A DNA stretch of 64,000 nt from UBA8389 sp942493385. Its GTDB lineage: Bacteria > Bacteroidota > Bacteroidia > Bacteroidales > UBA1402. Position numbers and translations under genes: made by a program. The notes below the pieces were generated by a model. It had not been told where the DNA came from. It searched no databases and saw only the letters and a list, made by a program, of their open reading frames with translations. The first letter of the stretch is position 1; every line of letters starts with the position of its first letter. Location: contig OW818699.1 of the NCBI GenBank assembly GCA_942493385.1, positions 930,001 to 994,000 of the forward strand. Direction: 5' to 3'. Shown in pieces: positions 1-8,329 of the stretch.

Positions 1-1
1 A

Positions 2-196
2 GTGAACCGTTCGTACGCTGTACTGGAATTGACCGGGCATACGGAAGAAACTCAGGAGCTTTTTGAATGCCTGCGTGAATTCCATGTGTTGCAGTTTGTG
101 CGTTCGGGTCGTATCGCCATCACCAAATCGACGGTGGAACGTCTCAGTGACTTTCTTGCGGATAAGGAACGCAGGAAACTCGCAGATATGGAATGA
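2..196 (+). CDS. ilvN: Acetolactate synthase small subunit, C-terminal end (partial)
   Basis: Only the last ~64 residues are in the window; the reading frame is open to the left edge, so the GTG at base 2 is not the real start. The tail contains the stretch VLQFVRSGRIAITKS, which resembles the C-terminal regulatory region of IlvN/IlvH proteins of Bacteroidota. The subunit would activate and give valine feedback control to the catalytic subunit (IlvB) in the first step of valine, leucine and isoleucine synthesis in the cytoplasm. The stop codon overlaps the start of the next gene in an ATGA, and ilvC follows one gene later, which supports the call. The regulatory ACT domain itself lies outside the window. 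Confidence 0.85.
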   Translation: MNRSYAVLELTGHTEETQELFECLREFHVLQFVRSGRIAITKSTVERLSDFLADKERRKLADME

Positions 197-927
197 ACAA
201 AGTTGTCACTTTTGAGTACAGGGTTCAGCCCATGGACATCGGGTTCAGGGAAACCATCCGTTTCACGCAGATGGGTGCCTACCTGCTCCATGCGGCCGGT
301 CAACATGCCGACAACAATCACTTCGGTGTTCCAGACCTGCAGCCTCAGAACCTGACTTGGGTACTTTCTCGCTTTGCCGTGGAAATGTACCGGTATCCGG
401 CTACGGAGGAGCGCTTTTTCGTGGAAACCTGGATTGAGGATTTCGGCCGGGTATTCACGACAAGAAATTTCAAAGTGACCGATGAGGCTGGTGTGGTGAT
501 TGGTGCCGGTTGTGCCATTTGGTGCATGCTGGACCTGATTACCCGCAAGGCGGTCGATTTGAAATCGAAAGAGGAATATAAGGATTTTGCCACTGGCATA
601 CCTTGTTTGATCGAGCGGCCTGCAAAGGTGGTTTCGCTGTCGAGCGAGCCAGTTTCTCGACATAAGGTGAAGTACAGTGACATCGATTTCAACCGACATA
701 CCAACAGTATGAAGTATCTGGAGTGGATGATTGACCTGTTTCCGATGGATGTGTACCTGAATAAGCAGGTGAAGCGAATGGACATCAACTTTCTGAACGA
801 AGCATTGTTTGGTGAGGTAGTGGATATTTGTCAGGAAATACCCGAGCCTGGGCATTGTGTTTTTGATATAAAGCGTGGCGAGGAACCCATCTGCAGAGCA
901 GAGATTTTGTTTGATAATGTCATATAA
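193..927 (+). CDS. Acyl-ACP thioesterase (FatA/FatB type)
   Basis: 244 residues, the usual length for bacterial acyl-ACP thioesterases with two hotdog folds in tandem. It would release free fatty acids from acyl carrier protein. The second hotdog carries the family motif around DFNRHTNSMKYLEW, with Asn167 and His169 as the probable catalytic pair. The start overlaps the ilvN stop (ATGA), implying translational coupling. Placement of a thioesterase between ilvN and ilvC is, as I recall, a recurrent gene order in Bacteroidota; a link between branched-chain precursor supply and branched fatty acid release is a reasonable inference but is not shown by the sequence. Confidence 0.88.
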   Translation: MNKVVTFEYRVQPMDIGFRETIRFTQMGAYLLHAAGQHADNNHFGVPDLQPQNLTWVLSRFAVEMYRYPATEERFFVETWIEDFGRVFTTRNFKVTDEAGVVIGAGCAIWCMLDLITRKAVDLKSKEEYKDFATGIPCLIERPAKVVSLSSEPVSRHKVKYSDIDFNRHTNSMKYLEWMIDLFPMDVYLNKQVKRMDINFLNEALFGEVVDICQEIPEPGHCVFDIKRGEEPICRAEILFDNVI

Positions 928-959
928 TTGGGTGCATATCAAATAATTTCGTAAATTTG
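928..959 (+). promoter_or_regulatory. Bacteroidota-type promoter of ilvC
   Basis: TTG at 928-930, a 21-base spacer, then TAAATTTG at 952-959. This matches the Bacteroidota sigma-70 consensus (TTTG or TTG, ~19-21 bases, TAnnTTTG). It begins directly after the thioesterase stop and leaves an untranslated leader of ~45 bases before ilvC. ilvC can therefore probably be transcribed alone as well as by read-through from upstream. Confidence 0.7.
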
Positions 960-1011
960 CGCCCTGAAAAACGATATTTAATTAGTTCTATATATTTAAT
1001 TCTACAAGAAA

Positions 1012-2058
1012 ATGGCAGTTATGAATTTTGGCGGTGTCGACGAAAACGTGGTGACCCGCGAAGAGTTTTCCTTGGAGAAAGCTCGTGAAACAATGAAAAA
1101 CGAAGTGATCGCTGTAATCGGTTACGGCGTTCAGGGCCCGGGCCAATCCCTCAATCTCCGCGACAATGGATTCAACGTGATCATTGGTCAACGCAAGGGT
1201 GGCAAAACTTGGGAAAAAGCCATCGCCGATGGTTGGGTTCCTGGTGAAACATTGTTTGAAATCGAAGAAGCTTGCGACCGTGCAACTGTCATTCAGTACT
1301 TGCTTTCCGATGCAGCCCAGATTGAAGTTTGGCCTCGCATCCAACCGTATTTGACCGCTGGCAAGGCGCTGTATTTCTCACACGGATTTGCCATCACTTA
1401 CAAGGAACGCACCAATATTGTTCCTCCCAAGGATGTTGACGTTATTCTTGTTGCTCCTAAAGGCTCCGGTACGTCTTTGCGCACCATGTTCCTCGAAGGT
1501 CGTGGCTTGAATTCTTCGTATGCCATTTTCCAAGATGCTACCGGCAAGGCTTTTGACCGTGTTGTTGCACTGGGTATTGGTGTCGGTTCAGGTTACTTGT
1601 TCGAAACCACCTTCAAACGTGAAGTTTATTCCGATTTGACTGGCGAACGCGGAACGTTGATGGGTGCCATTCAGGGTATTCTTTTGGCTCAGTACGAAGT
1701 GCTGCGCGCCAACGGCCATACTCCTTCCGAAGCTTTCAACGAAACTGTTGAGGAACTGACTCAGTCTCTGATGCCTTTGTTCGCCAAGAACGGCATGGAT
1801 TGGATGTATGCCAACTGTTCCACCACCGCACAGCGTGGTGCTTTGGACTGGATGGGTCCTTTCCACGATGCTTCCAAGCCAGTTTTTGAGAAACTGTATG
1901 CCGAAGTAGCTTGCGGAAACGAAGCTCAGCGTTCTATTGACTCCAACTCCAAAGTGGATTACCGCGAAAAGTTGGAAGAAGAGCTGAAGGCGTTGCGTGA
2001 AAGCGAAATGTGGCGCACGGGTGCTGTTGTCAGAAAACTGAGACCTGAGAACAACTAA
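1012..2058 (+). CDS. ilvC: Ketol-acid reductoisomerase
   Basis: 348 residues. It catalyses the Mg-dependent isomerisation and NAD(P)H reduction of acetolactate and acetohydroxybutyrate, the second common step of branched-chain amino acid synthesis. The N-terminal Rossmann fold shows GYGVQGPGQSLNLRDNGFNV (residues ~38-57); the C-terminal helical domain has GERGTLMGAIQGILLAQYEV (~210-230) with the acidic metal ligands. Length and the PGQ variant of the dinucleotide loop fit the Bacteroidota form. It follows ilvN and the thioesterase, has its own promoter and ends at a strong hairpin. Confidence 0.96.
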   Translation: MAVMNFGGVDENVVTREEFSLEKARETMKNEVIAVIGYGVQGPGQSLNLRDNGFNVIIGQRKGGKTWEKAIADGWVPGETLFEIEEACDRATVIQYLLSDAAQIEVWPRIQPYLTAGKALYFSHGFAITYKERTNIVPPKDVDVILVAPKGSGTSLRTMFLEGRGLNSSYAIFQDATGKAFDRVVALGIGVGSGYLFETTFKREVYSDLTGERGTLMGAIQGILLAQYEVLRANGHTPSEAFNETVEELTQSLMPLFAKNGMDWMYANCSTTAQRGALDWMGPFHDASKPVFEKLYAEVACGNEAQRSIDSNSKVDYREKLEEELKALRESEMWRTGAVVRKLRPENN

Positions 2059-2075
2059 GCTTATACATAAATTTG

Positions 2076-2101
2076 AAAGCGTCCTTCGGGGCGCTTTTTT
2101 T
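2076..2101 (+). terminator. Intrinsic terminator of the ilv operon
   Basis: A nine-pair stem (arms 2076-2084 and 2089-2097, one G-T wobble) closes on a TTCG tetraloop, and the 3' arm runs into a tract of T. It lies 18 bases after the ilvC stop and just before the convergent gene ending at 2106. Confidence 0.9.
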
Positions 2102-2105
2102 ATGG

Positions 2106-2822
2106 TTAGAAGTGTAGAAAGTTGAGGGATTTTGAGATGCCGACAGAAAAGCGCAAACCTGACCAATCCGGATACAGGAATTTTGAATCCATGGCTTCGA
2201 ACGGTTCATTCTTGTCTTTTTCATACATTTTCTGACCGCTCATCGGTTGATATTGATAACCGATGTTTACGGTAAGAGCGCATGGCTTCATGGGATAAGT
2301 CATCTTAACCCCTACTTCAAAATACGCATTGGATCCCTTCAAATCCACATTGAAATCGGCGAGCTCCGTTTCAAACAATTCAAATTTTTCTTGTATTGAA
2401 ACCCTTGAAATATTGAAGCCGATGTTTGAGTACATACGTGTTTCAAATTTGCCAAGATTGTTCAACCGTAATGTATAATAAAAGCCAAAACCCGAAGCTT
2501 TAGCACGCATATCATACGTGTATGTACCTGAATAATCACTTGCGCTTAATCTGGAGCCTGTCGATTGAAGTGAGTATGCAAAACCAAGCTCGTTTTTGCC
2601 TATCGTATAACTGACAATAGGTCTCCAATAAAAGTAGGGGTCGAAGTTCGATGTTTTTTTCAAGGTCATTGGTGATCTCTTTTCAATCTCATAAGAAATC
2701 CACCGAAAGTCGGACATGGAGTAGCTCCCAATGCCGGACTGATATTCCAGATTGATGTTCCCCGCTTGAAATGGTGTAACAAGTAGTAGCAAAAGTAGGG
2801 ACGAAATAAAAAGTCTTTTCAT
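2106..2822 (-). CDS. Putative outer-membrane beta-barrel protein, unknown function
   Basis: 238 residues with a clear signal peptide (MKRLFISSLLLLLLVTPFQA, cleavage near residue 20). The mature part alternates hydrophobic and polar residues with many aromatic residues (for example GFGFYYTLRLNN and YFEVGVKMTYPM) and ends in a strand terminating in Phe, as expected for a small outer-membrane barrel. I recognise no specific family. The lipoprotein gene upstream on the same strand is only ~22 bases away, so the two probably form an operon and may act together at the outer membrane. Confidence 0.65.
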   Translation of the reverse strand: MKRLFISSLLLLLLVTPFQAGNINLEYQSGIGSYSMSDFRWISYEIEKRSPMTLKKTSNFDPYFYWRPIVSYTIGKNELGFAYSLQSTGSRLSASDYSGTYTYDMRAKASGFGFYYTLRLNNLGKFETRMYSNIGFNISRVSIQEKFELFETELADFNVDLKGSNAYFEVGVKMTYPMKPCALTVNIGYQYQPMSGQKMYEKDKNEPFEAMDSKFLYPDWSGLRFSVGISKSLNFLHF

Positions 2823-2844
2823 AAGATTCGTAAATTGGGATGCC

Positions 2845-3264
2845 TTAATTGATCATAATGTATGTGTACGAAAAGACAAAATTTTCAAGATCCAATTGAT
2901 CGGCTATGCAACCACTTCCTGTTTTTGCATAGACATTGATGGAAAGACTATGCTGACCACGATAAAAATCGCTGCTGTTTATTGTGAATCGCCCGCGAAA
3001 AGTCGGAACTATCGCTCTTTGAATGTTATCCACCACCAATTCGACCGCAATAATCTTATGTGTAACCGATTTGAAGTTGAAATCAATGTTTTTACTTCCA
3101 CTAAGTACAACTGTTTTACTTGTCAAACTCAAGTTAATGATTTCAATCGTTGGATCTTTAACGGTGTTTAAGGGCGTATTGTAGATCTCATCAGTGTCAT
3201 AAATGCATGAACTTAAAAAAAACAATAACGAGAAAAGTGCCAAACGAGCAAGTGTGATTCTCAT
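2845..3264 (-). CDS. Putative lipoprotein, unknown function
   Basis: 139 residues. The N-terminus is a lipoprotein signal peptide with lipobox LSSC (Cys20), so the protein should be lipid-anchored. The mature part is beta-rich (segments such as NLSLTSKTVVLSGSKNIDFN) and could be a small immunoglobulin-like domain, although no family is recognised. It is the first gene of a probable two-gene operon with the barrel protein that follows at 2822. Confidence 0.6.
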   Translation of the reverse strand: MRITLARLALFSLLFFLSSCIYDTDEIYNTPLNTVKDPTIEIINLSLTSKTVVLSGSKNIDFNFKSVTHKIIAVELVVDNIQRAIVPTFRGRFTINSSDFYRGQHSLSINVYAKTGSGCIADQLDLENFVFSYTYIMIN

Positions 3265-3421
3265 AATAGTGAATTAAGTATTGAAAAGAGCCCTACTTAA
3301 AAATCAAAGGTAGGTTAAATGCTTAGTTTAGGAAGCTACTTGACTCGTTAAAAACCAAATTTTAATTGTTTTCTTCTGATATCGGTGTATGTTTGTAGAT
3401 CAGTTTTAAAATTGGTAACCG

Positions 3422-4432
3422 ATGAAACAGCTTGCTAAATATCAGTCTGCATTGGATGGGGGTCAGGTCGAGTGTCTTCTTTGTCCACATTTTTGCGTGC
3501 TGAAGGAGGGGCAGACGGGGATTTGCAGGACGAGGCAGAATGTTGGTGGAACGTTGTACTCGAATGCATATGGAAATCCGTGTTCGGTGGCGGTGGATCC
3601 GATCGAGAAGAAGCCGCTGTTTCATTTTTATCCAGGCAGTAAGATTTTGTCGCTGGCCACTGCAGGATGTAACATGCGTTGTCTGAATTGTCAGAATTGG
3701 AGTATTTCGCAATCGAGCCCTCAAGATGTCCCTGCCTATGAGTTGTCACCGGAAGGGGTGATTGAACTCGCTTTAAAGGAAGAAACCGACAGCATAGCCT
3801 TCACCTATACCGAGCCTACCATCTATTTCGAATACATGCTCGATATCGCTAAGTTGGCCAAGCAAAGCGGCTTGAAAACGGTGATGATTTCAAATGGGTA
3901 CATCAATTCGGAGCCATTGTTGGAGCTTTGTCCGTATTTGGATGCTGCAAACATCGACCTCAAGGTTTTTGATGAGGTTGTTTACAAAAAACTGACGGGT
4001 GCCAGACTCAAGCCTGTGCTTGAAACAATGCAAACCCTGAAAAACGAAGGCGTCTGGCTAGAAATAACCAATTTGCTCGTGCCCGGTTTCTCGGACAGCC
4101 CGGAAAAGATTCATGACTTATGTAACTGGCTGGTCATTCATGGATTCAGTGAGCAGCCTCTTCATTTCAGCAGGTTCTTTCCCAATTACAAATTGCCGCA
4201 TTCGCAACCAACGCCACCCGAAGTTTTGTTGCAGGCGTATGAGACAGCCAAAATCGCCGGCATACGATTTGTGTATACTGGAAACCTGCCTGGCACTAGC
4301 GGGGAGAATACCCAATGTCCGAGTTGCAAGAGGACGATGATAGGGCGGGTCGGTTATCGGATTCTCAGTCATGTACTGGAAGGAAATCGATGTCCCTATT
4401 GTGGTACTACCATACCAGGTAAATTTAATTAA
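3422..4432 (+). CDS. amrS: AmmeMemoRadiSam system radical SAM enzyme
   Basis: 336 residues. The radical SAM cluster motif CNMRCLNC (residues ~85-92) would bind a 4Fe-4S cluster and S-adenosylmethionine. An N-terminal CLLCPHFC and a C-terminal CPSC...CPYC suggest extra metal sites. Overall similarity is to the pyruvate-formate-lyase-activating-like family named after co-occurrence with AMMECR1 and Memo proteins; both partners are the next two genes on the opposite strand. The substrate is unknown. The stop codon overlaps the convergent AMMECR1 gene by four bases. Confidence 0.9.
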   Translation: MKQLAKYQSALDGGQVECLLCPHFCVLKEGQTGICRTRQNVGGTLYSNAYGNPCSVAVDPIEKKPLFHFYPGSKILSLATAGCNMRCLNCQNWSISQSSPQDVPAYELSPEGVIELALKEETDSIAFTYTEPTIYFEYMLDIAKLAKQSGLKTVMISNGYINSEPLLELCPYLDAANIDLKVFDEVVYKKLTGARLKPVLETMQTLKNEGVWLEITNLLVPGFSDSPEKIHDLCNWLVIHGFSEQPLHFSRFFPNYKLPHSQPTPPEVLLQAYETAKIAGIRFVYTGNLPGTSGENTQCPSCKRTMIGRVGYRILSHVLEGNRCPYCGTTIPGKFN

Positions 4433-4986
4433 CGTTTTTCAGCAAAGATTTCTGCTGTAAAAATATAGATATCCGCCATTTTATAGCCGTCCCAGGGGAG
4501 ACCGGCTTTGTCGCGGGAGCAGTGACCGAGGTATTCGTCTAGGGTCCAGCCGGTTTCGGTGGCTACTTGGGGGAGGAAGACGCCGGAGTTGTGGCCCTGT
4601 TGAATCAGGATGCCGTGCTTACCCAAAACGATTTCGGAAGTGTCCGTAATTTTGTGCATGGGGGAGAGTACGGAAATCTCGATGTCAATATTGGCGAGTT
4701 CTTCAGGGGTGACGGGGTAGAAGCGGGGATCGTGCAGGGCGGCTGAAATGGCCATTTCCTCCACCATCTTGTATATCGGATAATCGCCGATGAGGTGGCC
4801 GATGCAGCCGCGCAGACTGCCGTTTTCGTGAAGCGTCACGAAGGCACCGCAACGGGAGCGGAGGGTGTCGGAAAAGTCGTCCGGGTTGGGCTGTTCGTAG
4901 GGGTGATGGAGCACCTTGCTTTCGATGGTGCGGCGTGCCAGTGCCAACAAGTCTTGGCGGTCTTTTGCGGTTAATTCGAGATCCAT
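4429..4986 (-). CDS. amrA: AmmeMemoRadiSam system protein A (AMMECR1 domain)
   Basis: 185 residues from the ATG at 4986; an upstream in-frame start at 5025 would overlap the Memo gene and adds a poorly conserved leader. The conserved AMMECR1 core LRGCIGHL is at residues ~61-68, followed by ALHDPRFYPVTPEE. The function is not established. It sits 11 bases behind the Memo-like gene, so the two are co-transcribed, and it converges on the radical SAM gene. Together the three make a complete AmmeMemoRadiSam set. Confidence 0.88.
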   Translation of the reverse strand: MDLELTAKDRQDLLALARRTIESKVLHHPYEQPNPDDFSDTLRSRCGAFVTLHENGSLRGCIGHLIGDYPIYKMVEEMAISAALHDPRFYPVTPEELANIDIEISVLSPMHKITDTSEIVLGKHGILIQQGHNSGVFLPQVATETGWTLDEYLGHCSRDKAGLPWDGYKMADIYIFTAEIFAEKR

Positions 4987-4997
4987 GGTTTCGGCAG

Positions 4998-5870
4998 TTA
5001 ATCGGAACAAACAACAATGCCCCAATAACCGACTACCCGCTCCGTATCGTTGTAATGGGGTGTGTCACCCGAATTCCGGTAGGTGACGGCATGGTATTTC
5101 AGTTTGGGATCGTTTTGGGTCATGTACATCAGGGTAAGCACGGAAGTCCACCCGCAGAGGCTGGTGACTAGTCCGGGCACTCGATCTAGGACATGGGAGC
5201 GTAGTGTGTTTCTGAGTTCGCCAGGATCGTTGGAGAGAATGGCGTTCTTGGTTTCGGTATCCACTTTTTTGGCATCCGTATAATCGGGATAATGGCAAAA
5301 GTCGCTGCTGATGATGAAAAGGTTTTTTTCGGTGAAGAAGGGTTTCAGAGCCGCTGCCATCGCTTCGCAAAGGTTGTGATCGGGGGCTCCGAGTATGATT
5401 GGAACAATACTGTAATCGCAATCGAGCGCATAATTGAGGAAGGGGAGTTGAACCTCCAGGCTGTGTTCGTTGATGTGAGGACGGGGGTTGTCGTTGAAGA
5501 TGGTAGGATGCATTTCAACCAGATGCTTTCCAAGGTTGGTGTCTACTTTAACCCTGCCGAAAGGCATCATGTAGTCGCCACTGCAATAAACGGATGCGCC
5601 GTGCAGGTTTTCATGGTGGGATGAGGCCAGAATGAACACATGCCGGTAGTTTTGGTCGTTGTCGATTTGGTTGAAGACGGAGGCTGCCACTGGGCCGGAA
5701 AAAACATAGCCGGCGTGGGGACTGATGATGGCGCGGATTTTGGAAAAGCGCCTAGGCTCTGCTGCTGCAAAAAGCTCCTGTAGCTCATGCTGCAGTTTAT
5801 CCGGTTGGGCAGGATAAAATTGGCCTGCCACTGCCGGATGTCTGTCTTTAATTTCCGGACTGTCTTTCAT
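4998..5870 (-). CDS. amrB: AmmeMemoRadiSam system protein B (Memo-like)
   Basis: 290 residues, the normal length for Memo proteins, which share the fold of extradiol dioxygenase class III enzymes. Visible metal-site residues are the His in ISPHAGYVFSG, the His in SSHHENLHG, and the Cys in VTSLCGWTSVL, corresponding to the His-His-Cys copper/iron site described for Memo1. Biochemical function in bacteria is not settled. First gene of a two-gene operon with the AMMECR1 protein, and divergent from the phosphate porin. Confidence 0.88.
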   Translation of the reverse strand: MKDSPEIKDRHPAVAGQFYPAQPDKLQHELQELFAAAEPRRFSKIRAIISPHAGYVFSGPVAASVFNQIDNDQNYRHVFILASSHHENLHGASVYCSGDYMMPFGRVKVDTNLGKHLVEMHPTIFNDNPRPHINEHSLEVQLPFLNYALDCDYSIVPIILGAPDHNLCEAMAAALKPFFTEKNLFIISSDFCHYPDYTDAKKVDTETKNAILSNDPGELRNTLRSHVLDRVPGLVTSLCGWTSVLTLMYMTQNDPKLKYHAVTYRNSGDTPHYNDTERVVGYWGIVVCSD

Positions 5871-5949
5871 TGGTAGAGTTATTAAGTAACTTTATCAAAT
5901 ATAGTAACGAATCGACTGGATTGTTCCAAAGTTGTTTCAAAACAATTTC

Positions 5950-6006
5950 TGAAACAACTCTTTCGCTTACGTGAAACAAAAATGTAACATTGAGGCGGTT
6001 ACTTTG
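5950..6006 (+). promoter_or_regulatory. PhoB-type box and promoter of the phosphate porin
   Basis: Half-sites TGAAAC at 5950, TGAAAC at 5972 and TGTAAC at 5983 lie on an 11-base grid (22 and 11 bases apart). The TTTG of the -7 element (TTACTTTG, 5999-6006) starts exactly 20 bases after the start of the last half-site. The same geometry recurs at three other phosphate promoters in the window. The 11-base repeat period equals that of enterobacterial PhoB boxes. Confidence 0.72.
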
Positions 6007-6040
6007 CGTCATAATTAGAAATTCAAACAAAACGATTCCT

Positions 6041-7405
6041 ATGAAAACGAAAAAAAGTACTCTTTTTACTGCTGTACTTGTGGCCATTTCAATGGCTACA
6101 CCGGCTTTGGCGCAAGAAAATGTAGGGACTGTCAACTATTCCGATGTGGAGCAGTTACAATCTGACAACTTATTGGCGAAGAAATTGAAAATATCGGGAT
6201 ATGTCCAGACACAATTCCAAAAGGCTGATACAGCAGGAATAGCTAGTTTCGCAGGTGGGGATTTCGCTTCTGGAGTCGACAACCGCATCGCTGTGCGCAG
6301 AGGCCGCATCAAAGTAGCCTACGACAACGATAATGCACAAGCCGTCCTACAATTTGACCTTACAGAAAAAGGTTTGGCTCTAAAAGATGCATATATGACT
6401 ATTTTGGAACCCTGGCTGAACACCGTATCGGTGACCGGTGGTGTGTTCGACCGTCCGTTCGGTTATGAAATTTCGTATTCATCGAGTACTCGTGAAACAC
6501 CGGAACGTTCACGTATTTTCCAAACGCTGTTTCCTGGTGAACGCGATTTGGGAGGTCGGTTGACAATTCAGGCTCCGAAAACTTCCAACTGGAACTTCCT
6601 TAAACTGGATCTTGGTTTGGTCAATGGTAACGGTACCAATGTTGAAACCGATAAATACAAGGATTTTATCGGTCACCTATCTGCCAAACAAACTTCGTCC
6701 GATGAAAAAATGAAATGGGGCCTGGGTGCATCTTACTACAAAGGTGGATTTGCCTATACGACGACCGATCTTTATGTAATGAAAACAACCGGTGCTGAAA
6801 AAGGTTTCGTAAAGGAAACAGTGAAAAAGGGAGATCAATCCTTGCGTCAATATCTTGGTTTGGATGCTCAGTTGAGCTACGATTGGGCTTTGGGTATCAC
6901 GCAGTTTCGTGGTGAATACCTGATGGGTACGCAAGCTGGTACTTCTTCCAGTTCTTCCAGTCTGACTGCTGCCAATTCAAGTGCGGTTTCTACAGCAACT
7001 CTTACGGGTTCAACTGCCGGTGCAGTAACAACCAGCACTGTAGGCAAAGATGTTTACAGCCGTCCGTTCGCTGGTTACTATGCTTATTTGATTCAAAACA
7101 TCCTACAAACCCCGCTTCAGGCAGTAGTCAAGTACGATGTTTATGACCCGAACACCATGGTATCGGGCAATGAGATTGCCAGTGCTGTAACTACAGGGAA
7201 AAAAACCGGAAGTGCTGACGCGATGTTTTCCACTCTTGGAATTGGTCTTAACTACCTTTGGAGCAGCAATGTCAAATTTATGGCCTACTACGATATTGTC
7301 ACCAACGAAACGACTTCCAACATGGTTGATGCAAGCACATTGAAAGATCTCTCAAAAGATCGCAACGACAACGTCTTCACCTTCCGTGTTCAGTACAAAT
7401 TCTAA
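6041..7405 (+). CDS. Phosphate-selective porin (OprO/OprP family)
   Basis: 454 residues from the ATG at 6041, which is followed by a signal peptide (residues 1-25, ending PALAQ); an earlier in-frame ATG at 5990 lies upstream of the -7 element and cannot be used from this promoter. The mature protein is a beta-barrel of the Porin_O_P family (for example YVQTQFQKAD, GGVFDRPFGYE and the terminal strand VFTFRVQYKF). It would let phosphate or polyphosphate cross the outer membrane. A Ser/Thr/Ala-rich low-complexity loop (~residues 295-335) is probably surface exposed. It precedes pstS and carries a PhoB-type box. Confidence 0.88.
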   Translation: MKTKKSTLFTAVLVAISMATPALAQENVGTVNYSDVEQLQSDNLLAKKLKISGYVQTQFQKADTAGIASFAGGDFASGVDNRIAVRRGRIKVAYDNDNAQAVLQFDLTEKGLALKDAYMTILEPWLNTVSVTGGVFDRPFGYEISYSSSTRETPERSRIFQTLFPGERDLGGRLTIQAPKTSNWNFLKLDLGLVNGNGTNVETDKYKDFIGHLSAKQTSSDEKMKWGLGASYYKGGFAYTTTDLYVMKTTGAEKGFVKETVKKGDQSLRQYLGLDAQLSYDWALGITQFRGEYLMGTQAGTSSSSSSLTAANSSAVSTATLTGSTAGAVTTSTVGKDVYSRPFAGYYAYLIQNILQTPLQAVVKYDVYDPNTMVSGNEIASAVTTGKKTGSADAMFSTLGIGLNYLWSSNVKFMAYYDIVTNETTSNMVDASTLKDLSKDRNDNVFTFRVQYKF

Positions 7406-7429
7406 GTATTCACGCAGGTGTCAAGTGCC

Positions 7430-7464
7430 TGTAACAACATTGTAATATTTATTAACTTCCTTTG
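7430..7464 (+). promoter_or_regulatory. PhoB-type box and promoter of pstSCAB
   Basis: TGTAAC at 7430 and TGTAAT at 7441 are 11 bases apart; TTTG of the -7 element starts at 7461, 20 bases after the second half-site. The pstS start codon follows 22 bases later. The geometry is identical to the porin, phoU and PiT promoters. Confidence 0.75.
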
Positions 7465-7486
7465 ATAAAGTAATAAAACAAAGATT

Positions 7487-8320
7487 ATGAAAAAGAGTTT
7501 AATCGCTATGGGTTTGGTTGTCAGTATGATGCTGCCGTCCGTGATGAGCGCCCAAAAAGTTGTTTGCAAAGTAAAAGGCAGCGATACATGTCTGCCCCTT
7601 TCTCAAAAGTTTGCCGAAGTTTATGGCAATAAAAATCCTGGTTCTGGCATTTCTGTCATTGGTGGCGGATCTGGTGTTGGTATCTCAGCACTTCTGAGTG
7701 GAACCACCGATATTGCACAGGCTTCCCGCAAAATGAAGATTGATGAGAAGATGAAGATTCAGGAATCAGGCAAGTCTTTGAAAGAAGTTGTGATGGCTTA
7801 CGATGCATTGAGTGTCATTGTAAATCCTTCGAATCCTGTTAGCAAACTTACCCGCGAACAGATGGAAGGCATTTTTACAGGAAAAATCACTAATTGGAAA
7901 CAAGTTGGTGGTCAAGATTTGAAAATTATAGTCTACTCTCGTGAAACAAGTTCAGGAACGTATGAGTTCTTCAAAGAAGTTGTCCTGAAAAAGAAGAATT
8001 TTGCTTCCAACGCACTTCTAATGGCTGCCACCGGTGCAGTGGTTCAATCCGTCAGTCAGACCAAAGGTGCCATTGGATACGTTGGCCTTGCTTACCTTGA
8101 AAAGGATATTAAGCCCATACATGTGTCTTTCGATCAAGGTAAAAACTATGTTATACCTACAGTTGAAAATGCTAAAACAAAGAAATATCCGATAACAAGA
8201 CCGTTGTATTATTACTATATTAGCAGCAAGGAAGCAGCATTCAAACCATTTATCAATTTCATCCTTTCTTCAGAAGGGCAAAAGATTGTGTTGGCAGAAG
8301 GTTATGTTCCGATTTCTTAA
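7487..8320 (+). CDS. pstS: Phosphate ABC transporter, periplasmic phosphate-binding protein
   Basis: 277 residues with a signal peptide (residues 1-22). Phosphate-binding segments typical of the PBP-like family are visible: KGSDTCLPL near the N-terminus, GGGSGVGISALLSGTTDIA (~60-78) and SRETSSGTYEFF (~152-163). It captures phosphate in the periplasm and delivers it to PstCA. First gene of pstSCAB, with only ~9 bases before pstC. It is shorter than the ~320-residue enterobacterial protein, as is common in short-form PstS. Confidence 0.95.
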   Translation: MKKSLIAMGLVVSMMLPSVMSAQKVVCKVKGSDTCLPLSQKFAEVYGNKNPGSGISVIGGGSGVGISALLSGTTDIAQASRKMKIDEKMKIQESGKSLKEVVMAYDALSVIVNPSNPVSKLTREQMEGIFTGKITNWKQVGGQDLKIIVYSRETSSGTYEFFKEVVLKKKNFASNALLMAATGAVVQSVSQTKGAIGYVGLAYLEKDIKPIHVSFDQGKNYVIPTVENAKTKKYPITRPLYYYYISSKEAAFKPFINFILSSEGQKIVLAEGYVPIS

Positions 8321-8329
8321 ATAATTCGT

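Noticed and set aside
52..942. A 296-codon minus-strand open frame opposite the thioesterase gene.
   Set aside because: It is entirely antisense to a well-conserved enzyme and shows no recognisable domain, signal peptide or start context.
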